Assembly: GCF_024734075.1 (NCBI RefSeq)
Contig: NZ_CP102850.1
Span: forward strand, 1,116,001-1,180,000
Origin: Gordonia mangrovi
GTDB taxonomy: Bacteria > Actinomycetota > Actinomycetes > Mycobacteriales > Mycobacteriaceae
Length of the DNA: 64,000 bases
Direction: 5' to 3'
Below the pieces are notes generated by a model. It had not been told where the DNA came from. It did no database searches and was given only the letters and a program-made list of their open reading frames with translations. Within the stretch, counting starts at the first letter, position 1; every line of letters begins with the position of its first letter. A program made the position numbers and the translations under genes. Positions 61,801-64,000 of this stretch are shown here, in pieces.

Positions 61801-62741
61801 CAGCGCTGCCAGTCGATCGGTTCGAGCCGGAACCAACCGGTGATCGTCCGGATGGTCAGCCGAATCCGTCCGACGCCGCGTTCGTCGCCGGCATTGGTGC
61901 GGCGCACCCCGTCGGCGGACGCCCCGGTGACCGAGTGCACCGACGCCGGCTCGAAGGCCCCCGGGAACGACGAGGTGGCGCGCGCGGCCAACGCCATCCG
62001 GCCGAGGCTGCGGGCGCGTTGAACCGCCGAGTCGGCCAGCGTCTCGTCGCTGATGCCCGGGATGGTCGAGAATCGGGTGCGCAGACCACCGGGCCGCCGC
62101 ATGAAGGTGAATCCGGCCTGGTTGCTGAGGCCGGGTTCCTGAGGGTCCGGCAGGACGGTCGCGGCGAGTTCCACCGTCAGCCGCTCCACCGCGGTCTGTT
62201 CGGTCCGGTCGGCGTGGGTGGCGGCCTCGGCGATCTCGGCCAGGGTGTCGGCGGCGATCGTGAGGAACTGGTCGTCGCCGCGCAGGATCGACGACACCCG
62301 TGCGACGCCCGGCCGGCGCAGCAGATCCCACAGCCCGCCGCGGTCCTTCCACATCCGCAGGACGATGTCGTCGGTGGCCACGCCGTAGGACTGGGCGAGC
62401 GCGAAGAGGATGGCATTCAGGCCGCCGGCGCTGGCACCGGCGAGGATGTCGAATTCGACGTGGTCGTAGCCGGCCTCGCGCACCATCCGCCGGTAGACCT
62501 CGGCACGGCGATTCCGCGCGATGCGGCGCGGGCAGGCCGCTCGGGCGTCGGCGGGGCATCGGTCGTCGGGACACACCGGGTCGGCGTCGGTGTCGAGCAG
62601 CGCGCGCCGCAACACGTCGAATTCGGCGACCGCGCCCCCAATCCACACGGCCATGCTGACCCCGCCGCGCATGGCGAGCGCGATGCGCAGGGTGGGGCGC
62701 CGGCCGTCGGCCGCGTCGGTGTCGGCACGAGAGGTCGTCAT
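58839..62741 (-). CDS. Large patatin-like protein with C-terminal membrane domain (DUF3376-type)
   Basis: A 1300-residue protein. The N-terminal patatin domain has the oxyanion loop LAMRGGVSMAVWIGGAVAEF, nucleophile elbow DILAGASAGGLNAILFA (GxSxG reads GASAGG) and the catalytic Asp in FDVVDGGVFDNIPIGRALRA. A long middle region (about 400-930) matches the DUF3376 type. Six or so transmembrane helices lie after residue 940 (for example VIACLFADTLRLLGALAVSC, VALIS-type segments and VVIAALALVGLLIVAAF). It is probably a membrane-associated lipid acyl hydrolase of mycolate bacteria. It is monocistronic. Confidence 0.85.
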   Translation of the reverse strand: MTTSRADTDAADGRRPTLRIALAMRGGVSMAVWIGGAVAEFDVLRRALLDTDADPVCPDDRCPADARAACPRRIARNRRAEVYRRMVREAGYDHVEFDILAGASAGGLNAILFALAQSYGVATDDIVLRMWKDRGGLWDLLRRPGVARVSSILRGDDQFLTIAADTLAEIAEAATHADRTEQTAVERLTVELAATVLPDPQEPGLSNQAGFTFMRRPGGLRTRFSTIPGISDETLADSAVQRARSLGRMALAARATSSFPGAFEPASVHSVTGASADGVRRTNAGDERGVGRIRLTIRTITGWFRLEPIDWQRWVERNRVWNMAPVFPYARSARSAGGCERLGRDCDRFDVVDGGVFDNIPIGRALRAIQRATATEESHRHLLYLDPQPPAATYPTMLPDDVRFDPTTDGGVPTDRQSMLRRLRDADTGVDWVQVIRASMALRTRTETADDEIVAVQEYNERCASIAHRLTSLAGVLDADRPADIASWLPGYLEARIGRDIPAVADLLRNPREHFCVPPFGGVDLPDKRPDPTVVAAEITALYVGFGDDTGSDAARETFISGDVDGLADTAVLLVAWVQALGHAASADLVRSKDVLYRCLAMLLYVRHETMYRELLFSGGDDTGGDDGDRTVPIRDRLRAALNGQSDWRIAAELVAAIAPVSSDEAVADADFYRLLVEMGARRADGESPLLPTIRTVLDNELRCIRAATHALPDRAGLGIYGALADVADPSAFHLVRLCLPAGIPTTAMGVNFAAITGDNPATEVGGLDLTPLREAAVQKQTQQWVRKKIDPAQINPTIITDAVEHTNQLARADMKLAGTELHRFGGFLSRRWRENDWYWGRLDAATGILGLLTKMGAPEPPDADDPRRLILAEGDELCRAGTDATTEPLKQRLATVGGESLADLTPLYRFALVSRILPLAVRGLQPSSRSGGLVTRAVRMAALIMARPVAVIACLFADTLRLLGALAVSCTAAALLGAAMTDTAGQRMFLSVIVAIGVVSFVLGRGVRKRWRVVVHHFDAGRTKRLDDETRKKRFGVWPEVIAASRRRAAIRYWANIVVGVVFVAGAGWLIVWPQWWLEVGSELMVLVVVACGLLMWWLYRRSLTARPLPRPSGGRVAALVATGVLYVIAATAATLLAWYPCTDTPELDRCVRPLDVIDALPKWGWVTSFLDWGVAQVGHSGQLLTATTVTVVVSATVLALISVWGWTPWYFMVGEAVVIAALALVGLLIVAAFDGLDNPVTDLLPVAIWLIGMGVMHQLTKPIHAGLLAASGRDIFRERWRLVSQMRGRWADAEAPER

Positions 62742-63383
62742 CGGGGCCTCGATCGGGAGTTCGGGATCGGTGCCTCATGGTGGCAACAACCCGGGGCCCA
62801 GATCTGCCCCGACCTGATCTCGGGGCGGTTCTGTTACCGAAATGAGCGAACCGCGCAACCCTGGTTCGTTCGGTCGGATGACGTCGGTAGGCTCAGCCGG
62901 CGACCCGAGTTGGCTCACGTTGGTGTCCAACCCCGTGAAACCTCTGCCCAAGTCGGTGAGAGTGGGTCGACGGGGTGGCGGCGGCTGTCCCAGATGACGC
63001 CGGAGCGCTGCGCCATCGCCGATGGTGTCGTGCCGGCGCGCTGACGTGTCATCTGGGTCAGCCGTATCGACCGGGTCGGCGGTATTCCGCTCGCCGGCGT
63101 GGCCGCGGCGAGGTCTGGTTGTAAATTCCGTTGCAGCACACCACCGGTCGGTATCCGCGTTGGGCTGCCGGGCGGAAATGACCGCTGCCGTGGGGTTGTC
63201 GATGTCGGATCTTGCGCTCGGCTCCGGGCGGCCCGGACCGGGTTGGTGTCCACCGGGCACTGTAGCGCCCCAGGTCACAGCCGTGCGGGCCGCAGAATCC
63301 GGAGATCTGAGCCAACACGGGTGTTACCGAAATGTGCGAACCGCGCGACCCCGGTTCGTTCGATCAGATGATGCCGGTGGGGC
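62742..63383. other. Gene-poor stretch with an imperfect direct repeat
   Basis: About 640 bases without a gene I can support on either strand. Its main feature is the pair of about 77-base repeats at 62831 and 63322. Open frames here have the composition of non-coding high-GC sequence. Confidence 0.45.
62831..62907. repeat. 77-base imperfect direct repeat, copy 1
   Basis: Begins TGTTACCGAAATGAGCGAAC, then CGCGCAACCCTGGTTCGTTCG, and ends GGCTCAGCCGGCGA. Copy 2 at 63322-63398 has the same order with about ten differences. GCGAACC and GGTTCG can pair as an inverted repeat. Confidence 0.7.
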
Positions 63384-63398
63384 TCAGCCGGCGAGTCG
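63322..63398. repeat. 77-base imperfect direct repeat, copy 2
   Basis: Begins TGTTACCGAAATGTGCGAAC and ends GGGGCTCAGCCGGCGA, overlapping the 3' end of the LuxR-type gene at 63384. Roughly 490 bases from copy 1, suggesting that the end of this gene or a nearby element was duplicated. Confidence 0.7.
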
Positions 63399-63725
63399 CC
63401 CCGGGCGCCGGACGGCGCCATCGCACGGCTGGGCAGCCGGCGCGTTGGCCCGGCCGACACTGGCCGCGATCTCGTTGATCGTGGTGTAACCGTCCTCAAT
63501 CGCACGGACGAGTAGCGCGATCTTGGTGGTGGCCGGACGCCCGGCGGCACGATATTTGCCGCGGATGCGCACCAGATGTGTCCGGACCGTCGCGTCGGTG
63601 ATGAACAGGTCTCGGGCGATCTCGCGCATGGGGCGGTCGGCGACCCATCGGACCAGTACGTCGACCTCGCGGTCGCTCAGCACAGGGGATGAATAGTGTT
63701 CCCGGACAATTGCGTTCGTCATCAT
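63384..63725 (-). CDS. LuxR-type HTH protein, DNA-binding domain only
   Basis: A 113-residue protein consisting mainly of a GerE/LuxR helix-turn-helix: LSDREVDVLVRWVADRPMRE, IARDLFITDATVRTHLVRIR and GKYRAAGRPATTKIALLVRA. There is no receiver or ligand domain, so it is a stand-alone regulator. The ATG at 63725 follows GAGGAACCA. The C-terminal 20 residues (Ala/Pro/Arg-rich, ending RRPGRLAG) run into the direct repeat. Its targets are unknown. Confidence 0.8.
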   Translation of the reverse strand: MMTNAIVREHYSSPVLSDREVDVLVRWVADRPMREIARDLFITDATVRTHLVRIRGKYRAAGRPATTKIALLVRAIEDGYTTINEIAASVGRANAPAAQPCDGAVRRPGRLAG

Positions 63726-63824
63726 TGGTTCCTCACACGCGCATGGCTGCCATACATCAAACTAGGTTATGCCGACACATTCGGCCAGACGCATGTTTCG
63801 GTGCCCCCAGGACTGGGGTGACAG

Positions 63825-64000
63825 TTAGTTGTACGAACGGATGCCGCCGGTCTTGTCGATCTCCGAGCGCACGCTGCTGCCGTCGGGGCGGCGATGCAGC
63901 ACGGAGGCTGCGATGGAACCGTGTGGCGGCGCGACCCGCACGAACACCTGTCCGGTGCGCGCGGCGGCGAGCACCGAGCCGGCGAGATCACGCACCGCCG
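63825..64000 (-). CDS. C-terminal end of an unidentified gene (5' part beyond window)
   Basis: An open minus-strand frame enters from the window edge and stops at 63825. It encodes VRDLAGSVLAAARTGQVFVR, VAPPHGSIAASVLHRRPDGS and SVRSEIDKTGGIRSYN, with third-position GC typical of coding. Only about 58 residues are visible and no family was recognised. Confidence 0.55.
   Translation of the reverse strand, partial: AVRDLAGSVLAAARTGQVFVRVAPPHGSIAASVLHRRPDGSSVRSEIDKTGGIRSYN

Overview
The window is high-GC actinobacterial chromosome. A MspA-type mycolate outer-membrane porin, menaquinone biosynthesis by MenA, an FprA-type reductase, 13E12/DUF222 HNH proteins, an Actinobacterial Holin-X/DUF4235/DUF3618 set and frequent ATGA/GTGA start-stop overlaps point to a mycolic-acid bacterium, most plausibly Gordonia or a close relative. 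The genus is inferred from gene content only. No tRNA, rRNA, CRISPR array or intact transposase was seen.

Layout. 1-3.2 kb: the start of a RiPP locus read leftwards, with a small precursor-like peptide, a JmjC/cupin-like oxygenase and a LanB-type dehydratase cut by the window edge. 3.6-6.1 kb: an MspA porin followed by two membrane-anchored proteins of unknown function in a translationally coupled operon. 6.1-8.4 kb: an XRE regulator/ImmA-type metallopeptidase pair and a decayed HNH gene, bracketed by a direct-repeat module. 8.4-15.9 kb: an exopolysaccharide operon (UDP-glucose dehydrogenase, UDP-xylose-synthase-like enzyme, processive GT2, GalE) flanked by two paralogous exported GH128-like hydrolases. 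15.9-19.7 kb: an accessory Hsp70 operon (degenerate J-domain/TPR/membrane protein, DnaK, GrpE-like, zinc ribbon). 20-22 kb: a Nudix remnant and a frameshifted pRiA4b-like gene. 22-31 kb: mixed stress and housekeeping genes: GlsB-like protein, ABC exporter, VapBC, CIRCE-controlled Hsp20, epoxide hydrolase, envelope-stress membrane proteins, Fic/VbhA pair and a DUF2235 hydrolase. 31-43.7 kb: secreted and envelope genes (GH26 lipoprotein, universal stress protein, 13E12 HNH protein, acyltransferase plus GT2 operon, secreted lipase, SGNH protein).

43.9-57.0 kb holds the most coherent accessory system: a divergent regulon for uptake and oxidation of an unidentified small molecule. One arm has a substrate-binding lipoprotein and a 2-oxoglutarate dioxygenase. 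The other has an NTF2-like protein, FAH-family hydrolase, RidA, cupin, Rieske oxygenase, a two-permease ABC importer, a second substrate-binding protein, a dihydroorotase-like amidohydrolase, a GntR regulator and a ferredoxin reductase. Two near-identical palindromes in the divergent promoter region are good operator candidates for the GntR protein.

57-64 kb returns to conserved genes: MenA, a YdcF-like protein, a very large patatin-family membrane protein, a LuxR-type HTH protein and the end of one further gene.
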